Position numbers and translations under genes: made by a program. The notes beneath the pieces were generated by a model. It was given only the letters and a program-made list of their open reading frames with translations, was not told the origin of the DNA and made no database searches. Shown piece after piece: positions 56,316 to 64,000 of a stretch of DNA of 64,000 bases. Numbering within the stretch: position 1 is the first letter of the stretch; each line of letters opens with the position of its first letter. Source of the stretch: Turritopsis dohrnii (Eukaryota; Cnidaria; Hydrozoa; Anthoathecata; Oceaniidae); assembly GCA_027922465.2 (NCBI GenBank), contig BQMF02000602.1:152850-216849 (forward strand), given 5' to 3'.

Positions 56316-59300
56316 TTATACATATCTATAATGTCCTCTAGCATATGTAGCAATACCATCTTTTACAATAATTCTTTTGTCATCATCCGCATTGAGAGCG
56401 AGTTTGTTTGTTTTTATAGTGTGAACATCATGCTTAATCGATTGAAAGGTCATCTGTTCTCTGTAAACATTCTTACCATCGAACAAGCATCTCTTGTAAT
56501 CATCAAACCCCATGGTCTTCTTTACTACACACTTCTTGACTCCCTTGCACTTCTTGTCTTCTTTTCCATCCAGCTGTTTATATGCATATGTCTTTGCTCT
56601 TAGAGCAACAAACTCTGTCATTATCTTACCACCCAACTCATCTTTCATTAGACCGATGACTTTCTTATTCAAACCTATGGGTAAAGGTCTATTATCTTTC
56701 TCATCATACGCTGAAGTGTCGAATCTCAAAGCTACATCATCGGCAATATCTTTGTAGAAGTCGTCGGTTTTGATGTGATAGACAAAGCTGTCTGTATCCA
56801 TATAGCAGAGCTTTAGATTGTCACCATATTTTGGTTTCATGTAATCATAGTGAAACTCGTACATAATCGTCTTTGACAAATCAAGAACTGTAGGTCCCAG
56901 ATAGATCGGCTTGTTCAACACGAGTTTGATCTTTTGCATTTCAGCAGCCATCAAATATTCACTGAAACAGATACTACCCTTGAAATTAGGTTTCATCACC
57001 AGCTTCTCATATTGTTCCTTCTTGGTAGCCAAGCGTATGTCTTTATGTTTACGTTGATTCTCCATAGTTTTACCAAAGACTGAATTGTTCATGAGCTTGA
57101 AAAAGTCCTTTTCAAAGTCATTCTTTGATTTAGTACGCAAATTGGTGTTGAAATCGATGTACGGCTTCAACCATGCACTTTGTCTAAATCTCAGTACTCT
57201 ATGAACCTTCTCAAGAACAAGACCATGCTTCAGCGCTTGATCAAGTGCACGAATATGAATAATATAGTTCTTCTTGTCTGAAAGACATGGAGTTAGCTTT
57301 TCTACACCATTGATCTTCTTTCGCTCAGACATAAACGGAAGATCGTTATGTGAATCATGAAGCTCCTGAGGATAGTTCACATCAACTTCAAGAAGATAAC
57401 CATATTTACCATCTTTCTCAGCCAACTTTGAAATGAAATCGGTGGTAAATTTATTAGCATCTACCCACTTGAAATCCCCTGTCGGTAGCTTCTGAATCAT
57501 AGCCCATCCATATAGATTATTTGCATCAAGATATTGGAGATAGCTACTTTCTTCAGTCTTCTTATATTTAGCATCCATATACTTGTTATTAGCTTTAGCA
57601 TGTCTATGAACAGCCTGACAGAGACCTCCTCTAATACCTTGCTCTACGAACAGAAACATATCCATATCTGATAATAGATCCAGCTCAACCTCTGTCTTTT
57701 TCAAACAGGCTTGCCAAGCTAGTCCTGGAGCAGTGTAAAAATGTGCAGGATCCAGTTTATAGTTTGTTATACATGTTTCCCTAAAAGTCTCAAAAACATC
57801 AGCAAGCAATAGAACGTCTGTCTTGAGGTAGAGATCATGATACGCACCCATATTTTTATTTTTCATATGTTTCCACACATTCTGTGCATGCGTATAATCA
57901 GCATCACTGATTCCTTTCATGTTCAACTTGCTGTAAAAAGCATCTTTTGGTGGGAGCTTAGTTTCATTAAACTTATCAAAAGAATCAATGTATTCATAAG
58001 GATAAACTCCTTTTCTTCTCAATAGTTTGAATTGCTCATCACCCTTGAAGAATTTTCGAAGGTTTTTACACTGATCGTTAGATAGATTGTTTACCAAGTT
58101 ATCCAGACTACTGGCCATGAAACGCACACTATCGATGAATCTCAACTGTATCTTTTGAACCCTAGTCACCCCATTTTTATCAATATATTCACCAACCTTA
58201 ACATCCAATGAGAAAGAGATATATTTTTCTTTGTTTTCAGCGATGACGGCAATCCCTTCATCTCCATACTGTTTGGCTAGTTCTTTGATAAATAGATGAG
58301 CATCATATCCGCTCAAATTGTGAAAGACGATCGGGATGTATTTAGGCACTTTGTAACGGAGATTACAAGACTGATGTGCAGCTCCACGAAATTTACCAGT
58401 AAAATGACAGTGATCCCTAACCTTAATATTATCTTTTTCAAATTCTTTCATACATATGTGACATTTATCTGAATCGGTAAATCCTTGTTCCTCTTCATAT
58501 GCGAGGTCTCGCATTCTCTGTTTAGGAAACATATTGTATAGCCTTTTCACTTCACCTACCGCATGATCTACAAAACGTAAAACACAGTCTTCACCTCGAT
58601 AAAGCGTTAGAGGGTCTGAAACTTCACCATGAGCAAATTTGCTATAACAACAGAAGCCTGTGGGGATATGTATACCAACCTTTTTAGTGGATGATCCAAT
58701 AACGCTACGCGGTTCTTTACAAACCTCTTTTGACAAAGCTTCGAAATCAGCATACATTATGAAAGGAGCTTTGAGCTGGTACTGACCATCATGAAATTTA
58801 ACGGTGCTACCCTCCTTTGGCATTTCGATCTTCGCGACATCATTATTTTTACAATATTCAAAGTGTTCATCTCTAGTTTCCTCACTTGAGAATCCATTGA
58901 GACAATTCAAGCAATAATGTTCTTTATTTTTGTGCTTCGAGTTGACCTTACTCAAGACACCACTCAAGTTCTTTACAGCTATATAATGTCTCTTTTCCTC
59001 TTCACATAATAAAAACAAAACAACCGTTTCTTTGCGATCAAGATGCTTCGACTTACGACACATATAGATACCTTCTTTCTCGTCTTTTGTTAAAACATGC
59101 ACAGCGATATCAGGGTTCCTCCTCTCAAACAAATCTATTTTATTTAGCGCTATTGGAAACGATAAACCCTCCCAATTATATTTATCAACGTGTTTCTTGA
59201 GATTCATTATCCTTTGTGGATTTTTCTTAATCTTATCATGATTGAGAGCTGCGATAACAGCCCATTTGAAGCACTCTTCATCATCTTCGTTTTTAGGATT

Positions 59301-60209
59301 GATTATCGAATACTTACCACTGAAATTCTTAGGTAGCGGTAAGTAAGAGCTGCCTCTCGTTAATTTTAGCTTGTGAAAATCCACATCAATATTTAAAATT
59401 TTATCGATAACAAAGCCGGATTGAGGTAACGCAGGGTTTTCAACCTGTTCGATTATCTTATTGAACATCTTATTAATAACATCAGATATATCGCTTTCAT
59501 TGTGAATTGTTTCCATATTGCTATTGAACGCCTTATCAACGTAGATTGTCGCTTCAGGATTGGATAAATCCTCCTTTCTCCATTTGATCCACACAGTTGC
59601 TTGAATTTTTATTGATTTTTTATTTTTGAGTTCTCTCATAATCAGATCACTTAAAATGGGTCGAACCTTTTCGAGAAACGAATCAACATCCTTTTTTCCA
59701 TCTGAGTTTATCTTGAACCTTTTGTAAGAACCCTCAAACGCCATTTCAATGGGGACAAACGATTTTGGTTTCACTAATTTTTCATCTTTTTCATCATTCT
59801 TCCTCTTGTAGAGATTGAGAATCTTCTTCTTCATCTCTCTGAAAGCGCTACTCACTTTCTCACGAATAGGTTTAGGTGTATGACTTACCAACCACTCCTT
59901 CAACTCATCCAACTTGCTTTTTACCTGAGGTCTATTTTTTGCCATTTCTTGCTGCTCAAACAAATCCATATCTTGTTGGGTAGGAATAAATGGAACAGGT
60001 CTTGGTGGTGGAACAGGTCTGTTAAACCTAGTAGGTCTTGGTGGTGGAACAGGTCTGTTAAACCTAGTAGGTCTTGGTGGTGGAACAGGTCGGACAGGTG
60101 GGTTTGCTAATAATTCGATCAACTCAGCTTTTCTGAGTTTTGAGTAGCCATGTAGACCGCGTTCTCTTGCAAGAGCTTTTAATTCAACAACAGTATTTTT
60201 AGTAGTCAT
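56316..60209 (-). CDS. Polinton protein-primed DNA polymerase B, 1297 aa
   Basis: Replicative polymerase of the element. Order of motifs: an N-terminal SAP-like helix pair (about 5-36), three RPVPPPRPTRFN-type repeats (about 39-73), a basic linker, a Cys/His finger (about 432-453), Exo I MYADFEAL (485-492), an HNH/endonuclease VII-like block CHICMKEF ... RDHCHFTGKFRGAAHQSCN (583-616), Exo II FHNLSGYDAHLF (629-640), Exo III YLKTDVLLLADVFETF (794-809), Pol A YLDANNLYGWAM (893-904), Pol B KLMNNSVFGKTMEN (1038-1051) and Pol C YMDTDS (1136-1141). All exonuclease and polymerase acids are present, so the enzyme looks active. This matches the DNA_pol_B_2 family, which starts synthesis from a terminal protein. 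The ATG at 60209 is the first in frame and follows an AT-rich leader. Confidence 0.95.
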   Translation of the reverse strand: MTTKNTVVELKALARERGLHGYSKLRKAELIELLANPPVRPVPPPRPTRFNRPVPPPRPTRFNRPVPPPRPVPFIPTQQDMDLFEQQEMAKNRPQVKSKLDELKEWLVSHTPKPIREKVSSAFREMKKKILNLYKRKNDEKDEKLVKPKSFVPIEMAFEGSYKRFKINSDGKKDVDSFLEKVRPILSDLIMRELKNKKSIKIQATVWIKWRKEDLSNPEATIYVDKAFNSNMETIHNESDISDVINKMFNKIIEQVENPALPQSGFVIDKILNIDVDFHKLKLTRGSSYLPLPKNFSGKYSIINPKNEDDEECFKWAVIAALNHDKIKKNPQRIMNLKKHVDKYNWEGLSFPIALNKIDLFERRNPDIAVHVLTKDEKEGIYMCRKSKHLDRKETVVLFLLCEEEKRHYIAVKNLSGVLSKVNSKHKNKEHYCLNCLNGFSSEETRDEHFEYCKNNDVAKIEMPKEGSTVKFHDGQYQLKAPFIMYADFEALSKEVCKEPRSVIGSSTKKVGIHIPTGFCCYSKFAHGEVSDPLTLYRGEDCVLRFVDHAVGEVKRLYNMFPKQRMRDLAYEEEQGFTDSDKCHICMKEFEKDNIKVRDHCHFTGKFRGAAHQSCNLRYKVPKYIPIVFHNLSGYDAHLFIKELAKQYGDEGIAVIAENKEKYISFSLDVKVGEYIDKNGVTRVQKIQLRFIDSVRFMASSLDNLVNNLSNDQCKNLRKFFKGDEQFKLLRRKGVYPYEYIDSFDKFNETKLPPKDAFYSKLNMKGISDADYTHAQNVWKHMKNKNMGAYHDLYLKTDVLLLADVFETFRETCITNYKLDPAHFYTAPGLAWQACLKKTEVELDLLSDMDMFLFVEQGIRGGLCQAVHRHAKANNKYMDAKYKKTEESSYLQYLDANNLYGWAMIQKLPTGDFKWVDANKFTTDFISKLAEKDGKYGYLLEVDVNYPQELHDSHNDLPFMSERKKINGVEKLTPCLSDKKNYIIHIRALDQALKHGLVLEKVHRVLRFRQSAWLKPYIDFNTNLRTKSKNDFEKDFFKLMNNSVFGKTMENQRKHKDIRLATKKEQYEKLVMKPNFKGSICFSEYLMAAEMQKIKLVLNKPIYLGPTVLDLSKTIMYEFHYDYMKPKYGDNLKLCYMDTDSFVYHIKTDDFYKDIADDVALRFDTSAYDEKDNRPLPIGLNKKVIGLMKDELGGKIMTEFVALRAKTYAYKQLDGKEDKKCKGVKKCVVKKTMGFDDYKRCLFDGKNVYREQMTFQSIKHDVHTIKTNKLALNADDDKRIIVKDGIATYARGHYRYV

Positions 60210-60339
60210 GTTGTAATATATATATATATATGAGATTAGCTTCCTTTAACTCATATTATATTATAATTATATTTTTTCATTTTTTCAAACGATCTAGTTA
60301 ACATTTGTTACTCGATTTAAGTAACAAAAAAAACACCAT

Positions 60340-60621
60340 CTACAAAGTTGAACGAACCATCTTTCTCTTATCGTTTTGACTCTTTTTATACCTTCTATAT
60401 TTTTCTTCGTTGTTATCTATCCAGTTTGAAAAGCGTGTATAAAATGCTTGTTTCGTATCAGGATCGAGAATATAAGATGGATCCTTATCATTCTTTTCAA
60501 GTACATCAATCATTTTAGCTTTACTCATTTGCTTAACATATTTTATTTTTCGTGATGCACATAATTTTACTAAAATATTATAAGTCATTGATTGGTAATC
60601 TGATTCTATTTTGTCGGTCAT
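60340..60621 (-). CDS. Small SAP-like Polinton protein, 93 aa
   Basis: Short basic protein. SMTYNILVKLCASRKIKYV and KQMSKAKMIDVLEKND look like a SAP-type helix-turn-helix DNA-binding motif, echoing the N-terminus of the polymerase. The C-terminus is lysine/arginine-rich. It lies about 130 bp upstream of the polymerase start, same strand, and about 100 bp from the divergent integrase start, so a shared promoter region at 60622-60722 is likely. No further function recognised. Confidence 0.6.
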   Translation of the reverse strand: MTDKIESDYQSMTYNILVKLCASRKIKYVKQMSKAKMIDVLEKNDKDPSYILDPDTKQAFYTRFSNWIDNNEEKYRRYKKSQNDKRKMVRSTL

Positions 60622-60722
60622 GTTTATGCTTTATTCTATATATAAAGAGATAAAGTTTTAACCCACTTTTTGATATCACTTTTTAATAAAATGAGCTAAA
60701 TAAACGTTGTTTATAAATAAAA

Positions 60723-61706
60723 ATGTCAGACACTAAACTTCAAGAGATTTATTATCAACCTCAAAACTTGTGGAAAGGACAAAAGGCTGTTCGCAATCTA
60801 AGAGGATTCGACTTCAAACCGAAGGTAATTAAGAAGTGGCTATCAAAACAAGCTTTGTGGCAAGTACATTTACCAGCACCGAAACATGTTGAACGTTCAC
60901 ATTATGAGGTAACTAAACCGAATGAGATTCATCAATTTGATATATTGTATATGCCTAGTGATATGCTATATGGTAATAAATACAAGTACATCTTATCCGG
61001 TATCGATGTTGCTTCACGTTACAAAGTAGCCCGACCTTTGAAGACTAAGAAAGCCAAAGAGGTTGCCGATATGATAAGAGATATCTATAGAGTTGGACCC
61101 TTAAACTATCCAAAAGTATTTCAATGTGATAACGGTTCAGAATTCAAAGCCGATGTGACAAAGCTGTTGGAGAAGAATAACGTCGAAATTAAAAGAGTAA
61201 CTACTAAATATAAGCATACCCATACAGCGTTTGTCGAGTCATTGAACAAGATACTTGCCGAAAATTTATTCAAAATACAAGATGCTCAAGAACTGAACGA
61301 TTCGGAAAAGGTATCATCTACGTGGGTCAAATATTTGTATAAACTTGTGGATAGATTAAACGATACGAAGACTCGGATGATCGATATGAAACCGAAAGAT
61401 GCTATTAAAATGAAAGAGGTGCCTCTCGCTAAACGAGAAAGCTATCCACCTGAAGAAAAATTACCTCAAGATGGTTTGTATAGATATCTATTGCAACCGG
61501 GTGAAGAGCACGACGATCATCGAAAAAGAGCAACAGATAGGATATGGTCAAAGAAGACATATAGATTGAGTGAGGTAATAGAGCAACCTGGTAACCGTGT
61601 AATGTATTACCTTCAAGATGGGCCTGAACGAGCTTTTGTGAAAGAAGAGCTGATGTTGATACCTGAGGATACAGAGCTACCTCCTGATTATGTACAAGGT
61701 TGGTGA
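60723..61706 (+). CDS. Polinton integrase, 327 aa
   Basis: Retroviral-like integrase that inserts the element. The catalytic core has NEIHQFDILYMP (D), VFQCDNGSEFK (D) and HTAFVESLNKIL (E), with SGIDVASRYKVARPL between. The C-terminal part has YRYLLQPGEEHDDHRKR, WSKKTYRLSEVIEQ and YYLQDG, the chromo-like or SH3-like region common in Polinton integrases. Length is close to family norm. It is single-exon and undamaged, transcribed away from the polymerase. Confidence 0.93.
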   Translation: MSDTKLQEIYYQPQNLWKGQKAVRNLRGFDFKPKVIKKWLSKQALWQVHLPAPKHVERSHYEVTKPNEIHQFDILYMPSDMLYGNKYKYILSGIDVASRYKVARPLKTKKAKEVADMIRDIYRVGPLNYPKVFQCDNGSEFKADVTKLLEKNNVEIKRVTTKYKHTHTAFVESLNKILAENLFKIQDAQELNDSEKVSSTWVKYLYKLVDRLNDTKTRMIDMKPKDAIKMKEVPLAKRESYPPEEKLPQDGLYRYLLQPGEEHDDHRKRATDRIWSKKTYRLSEVIEQPGNRVMYYLQDGPERAFVKEELMLIPEDTELPPDYVQGW

Positions 61707-61767
61707 ACCGTAAATACAAAGTATCTTTACTAGAAACAAGTAAAGATGAGTCGTCTAGCAACGAGGT

Positions 61768-62139
61768 TTAGCGCCACATAATGTCATAATCAAAGAATTG
61801 TCTTTCAGGATTCTTTTCAGATTGTCTGAGCCCCTTCGGTCTGACAAAGGCTTCTCTAGAATTCCAACCATAATCCTTCAATTCAACGCAAAGTCTTGCA
61901 GGTAACCATGTCTTATATAAGTTTCCTCTTCTGTCTTGCACCTCTGCATACATAGCTGTTCCAGAACCAAATTCAGATGCAGGTGTGTCTATCTCACCCA
62001 CAGATTTAACATGATAAATCACGTTTTCAGATAGCTCTCTCCACTTTATAATCGGAATAATTTGTTCCATGTTTTGTTCAAATATTGCAACTGTTGGAAA
62101 TTCCATTGTCTCTTTTTGTCTGTATATACTTGTGATCAT
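61768..62139 (-). CDS. Small Polinton ORF, 123 aa
   Basis: Reads FPTVAIFEQNMEQIIPIIKW, VIYHVKSVGEI, FGSGTAMYAEVQDRRGNLY and KTWLPARLCVELKDYGW. The pattern (a short beta-rich fold with xxYxV, FG.G, LPxRL) recurs in small proteins of Polintons and related viruses, some proposed to bind single-stranded DNA. I do not assign a function. Its 3' end faces the integrase stop (61706), 62 bp apart. Confidence 0.6.
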   Translation of the reverse strand: MITSIYRQKETMEFPTVAIFEQNMEQIIPIIKWRELSENVIYHVKSVGEIDTPASEFGSGTAMYAEVQDRRGNLYKTWLPARLCVELKDYGWNSREAFVRPKGLRQSEKNPERQFFDYDIMWR

Positions 62140-62205
62140 ATCTCTTTATATAAGTTTCATTTTCATTAATCACTTTTCAAATTGAGGAACACATAACCAC
62201 ACATC

Positions 62206-62802
62206 CTAGTAACCATTTTCGGTTATTGACTTTTTCAAGTTTTGGAGTTCTATCATCAAACTTTTTTGAAATTGATTTTGGGCTTCGGTATCCATCTTTC
62301 TATCTATAGAGCTGAGTTTTTGTAAAGCGTTGTAATATGTTCCCTGCAAAACCTGGAATTCTTTGTAATTGATCCTCCCATCAGCCAGCGCCTGACTTAT
62401 GTTAGTTTCGAACACAGCGATTGAGGATGTAACAATATCATATAATTTTATCACTTTTTCTACTTTCTTTTGATATCTTTTGATGACAGCTGTGGTAAGT
62501 CCGGTACAGATAGAGCCGGCTAGGGCTACACCACCTAATCCTGCAGAAATAGGTATTCCGATAATCGTAGCCCCTGTTGCAATTGAACCGATGCCAGAGC
62601 CAATGGTTATAGCGCTTGAGCTAGCATTTAGTAGCATCGATCGTTCTATCGCCTTGTTGTATCTCTTGAGCTTGATGCTAAACTTGTTCTTAAGTTTTAT
62701 CAACTCTTCAAACTCAGAATTTATTACGCTTGCGTTAAACTTTTCCTGCTCATTCAAATCCTCAGGAGCAGTGGGTAGTTTTGGATAAATTTTAAAATTC
62801 AT
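62206..62802 (-). CDS. Polinton protein with glycine-rich hydrophobic segment, 198 aa
   Basis: N-terminal charged region (MNFKIYPKLPTAPEDLNEQE), a helix, then a glycine/alanine/isoleucine-rich hydrophobic stretch (ITIGSGIGSIATGATIIGIP, residues about 66-95) that could insert in a membrane or form a fusion-like or channel-like helix pair, and a helical C-terminus. Similar proteins with a glycine-rich hydrophobic centre accompany structural genes in Polintons. Function not recognised. Divergent from the next gene, with about 60 bp between starts. Confidence 0.6.
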   Translation of the reverse strand: MNFKIYPKLPTAPEDLNEQEKFNASVINSEFEELIKLKNKFSIKLKRYNKAIERSMLLNASSSAITIGSGIGSIATGATIIGIPISAGLGGVALAGSICTGLTTAVIKRYQKKVEKVIKLYDIVTSSIAVFETNISQALADGRINYKEFQVLQGTYYNALQKLSSIDRKMDTEAQNQFQKSLMIELQNLKKSITENGY

Positions 62803-62861
62803 ATTTAGAGGTTTGTTATAACATAATTAATAATAAATTATCCTCTAAATAAATAAATAAA

Positions 62862-64000
62862 ATGGCAGACATTGACTTAGATCCTTTTGGAGAACATGGT
62901 ATGACGACAGATGAAACAACCGATGAGACGTTTCCTCTCATACCGACCGGTGACCGTACGGGTGCACAGATACATACATCAGGTGAACGAGAAACATCAT
63001 TTGGAGGTCACAGTCTGAATACTAGAGTTTTGAAAGAACTAGTTGAAGGGCTGTATGATAGATTATCCGAAAAATTCCAGCCAAAACCTGAGACGTTATA
63101 TACCGATCAGTTTGAAATTAGAGATGGTGAATTATACTACAAAGACAGTAGCAAACCATTGACAAACAATGGAAGACTAAGGGCTACCGGTACTATAGCT
63201 GACATATTAGGCAAGAACAGATTACGTAGTTTAGGGTATGATATACCTAAGAGCAAATTTTCAGCCAGACAGGCAGCTGTACTTAACAAAATAGCAGAAG
63301 ACCTTCCTTCGACATCTAAAATCACAACAGCAACCGATGTAGAGTTGGAAGATATGTCTGGTGATGTGGTGAACAGTACGGAAGATTTAATTTCAACGCT
63401 TAGACAACAATCGGTCGATCATGAAACAACTCAGACCGGCGATCTATTTGAATATCCTGTACGTGAGCTGTTAGGGTTGGATAAGGCGCTGAGAAACATA
63501 CGAGGAGGTCTTCAGGAAGAGGTTGCAAAAAAGGTTCGAACAGAACAGCATATCGATAAGGAGAAAAACAAGTTGGAAGAAATGGAAAATGATGCAACAT
63601 ACACAGATGAACAACGAAAAGAGGTTGAAGAGAGAATGGAGGGATTACGTGAAGAGTTGAAAGCTAGGAAAGAGAACATTAATATTCTAAAAGGCAAACT
63701 AAACAGTCAAGTTACGAGCATCAAAGAAACCATTGCTAAAGTCCTCGACAAAGATACCACATTAGGTGAAAGGATACGAACACTATTCCGTGAACAAGGT
63801 ATAACAATCGTTAGCATTCTGACAGCGTTTGGTATGGCTATCGGTGTCCTTGTGGAAGCTTTGTTACCGGGAGGATCAGCAGCTGGAAACTCTTCACAAA
63901 ATCCTGACAAAGGTGGTGATAAAAAGGACGATGCAAAGGAATGGATAAAAAATAAACTAAAAGCGTTAGCATCACTTCTAGGTAGATTAGCATCTAAAGC
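62862..64000 (+). CDS. Polinton structural-type protein, 5' part (runs off the window)
   Basis: Open from ATG at 62862 for at least 379 codons with no stop. Begins MADIDLDPFGEHGMTTDETT. A region LYTDQFEIRDGELYYKDSSK follows, then a long coiled coil (about 205-300: EEVAKKVRTEQHIDKEKNKL, RKEVEERMEGLREELKARKE), and a hydrophobic helix (about 317-341: ITIVSILTAFGMAIGVLVEA) before a G/K/D-rich stretch. This is the arrangement of a virion- or membrane-associated protein. Not assigned to capsid or ATPase. The 3' end is unknown. Confidence 0.65.
   Translation, partial: MADIDLDPFGEHGMTTDETTDETFPLIPTGDRTGAQIHTSGERETSFGGHSLNTRVLKELVEGLYDRLSEKFQPKPETLYTDQFEIRDGELYYKDSSKPLTNNGRLRATGTIADILGKNRLRSLGYDIPKSKFSARQAAVLNKIAEDLPSTSKITTATDVELEDMSGDVVNSTEDLISTLRQQSVDHETTQTGDLFEYPVRELLGLDKALRNIRGGLQEEVAKKVRTEQHIDKEKNKLEEMENDATYTDEQRKEVEERMEGLREELKARKENINILKGKLNSQVTSIKETIAKVLDKDTTLGERIRTLFREQGITIVSILTAFGMAIGVLVEALLPGGSAAGNSSQNPDKGGDKKDDAKEWIKNKLKALASLLGRLASK

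Larger units (their letters stand above)
56000..64000. mobile_element. Polinton/Maverick element, left part, intact so far
   Basis: A group of intronless, closely packed genes of Polinton type: DNA polymerase B (minus), a small SAP-like ORF (minus), retroviral-like integrase (plus), two small ORFs (minus) and the start of a long ORF (plus). All frames seen are open. Polintons are large self-synthesising, virus-related elements with 6-bp targets. The packaging ATPase, protease and capsid genes expected for the family are not in view and may lie beyond 64000. The left boundary is approximate. Confidence 0.85.

Overview
This window looks like animal nuclear DNA that is AT-rich, full of introns and packed with transposons. 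The mix of families (Polinton/Maverick, tyrosine-recombinase Crypton-like genes, PIF/Harbinger, hAT, Helitron, Bel/Pao and LINE pieces, integrase-type DNA transposons) and the low GC suggest an invertebrate, most likely a cnidarian. No conserved host housekeeping gene was recognised, so the lineage call is an inference. No rRNA, tRNA or CRISPR array was seen.

Layout. (1) 1-1765: little content. (2) About 1766-13866: a decayed Helitron on the minus strand, split by a complete 7,408-bp DNA transposon at 2150-9557. That element has a perfect 6-bp target duplication (TCATCC), terminal inverted repeats loaded with 37 and 24 copies of a 20-bp minisatellite, a 12-exon DDE integrase gene with an intact triad, and a convergent 4-exon gene for an intact HECT-type ubiquitin ligase with a UBX-like domain. 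Each gene starts next to a minisatellite array. (3) About 14390-16480: tandem copies of a 150-nt in-frame cassette exon, the last one cut off next to a hAT. (4) 16491-23927: a hAT element on the minus strand holding a LINE reverse-transcriptase piece, a Bel/Pao gag-like piece and a complete Harbinger (20130-22882, TSD ATT). (5) 24444-27635: a second, decayed Harbinger (TSD ATT). (6) 27640-30600: dispersed non-autonomous repeats. (7) 30610-34675: a 3-exon gene for a large transposase-like protein with coiled coils and a Tudor-like tail. (8) 34821-38050: a 208-bp tandem array, a small Q/P-repeat gene, a TTAA-flanked MITE and a 163-bp tandem array.

(9) 39130-48986, minus strand: one phase-consistent but broken gene joining a SET methyltransferase domain, tandem acidic cassette exons, a coiled coil, a zinc-finger region and a Crypton-like tyrosine recombinase. 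One intron is almost entirely a 1.17-kb inverted-repeat element. (10) 49000-54480: repeats and MITEs. (11) 54490-55640: fragments of another hAT transposase and another tyrosine recombinase. (12) About 56300-64000: part of a Polinton with intact protein-primed type DNA polymerase B, integrase and several structural or accessory ORFs, running off the right edge.

The two observations that look most like undescribed systems are the integrase + HECT-ligase transposon with minisatellite-loaded inverted repeats, and the SET-methyltransferase/tyrosine-recombinase fusion gene with amplified cassette exons.
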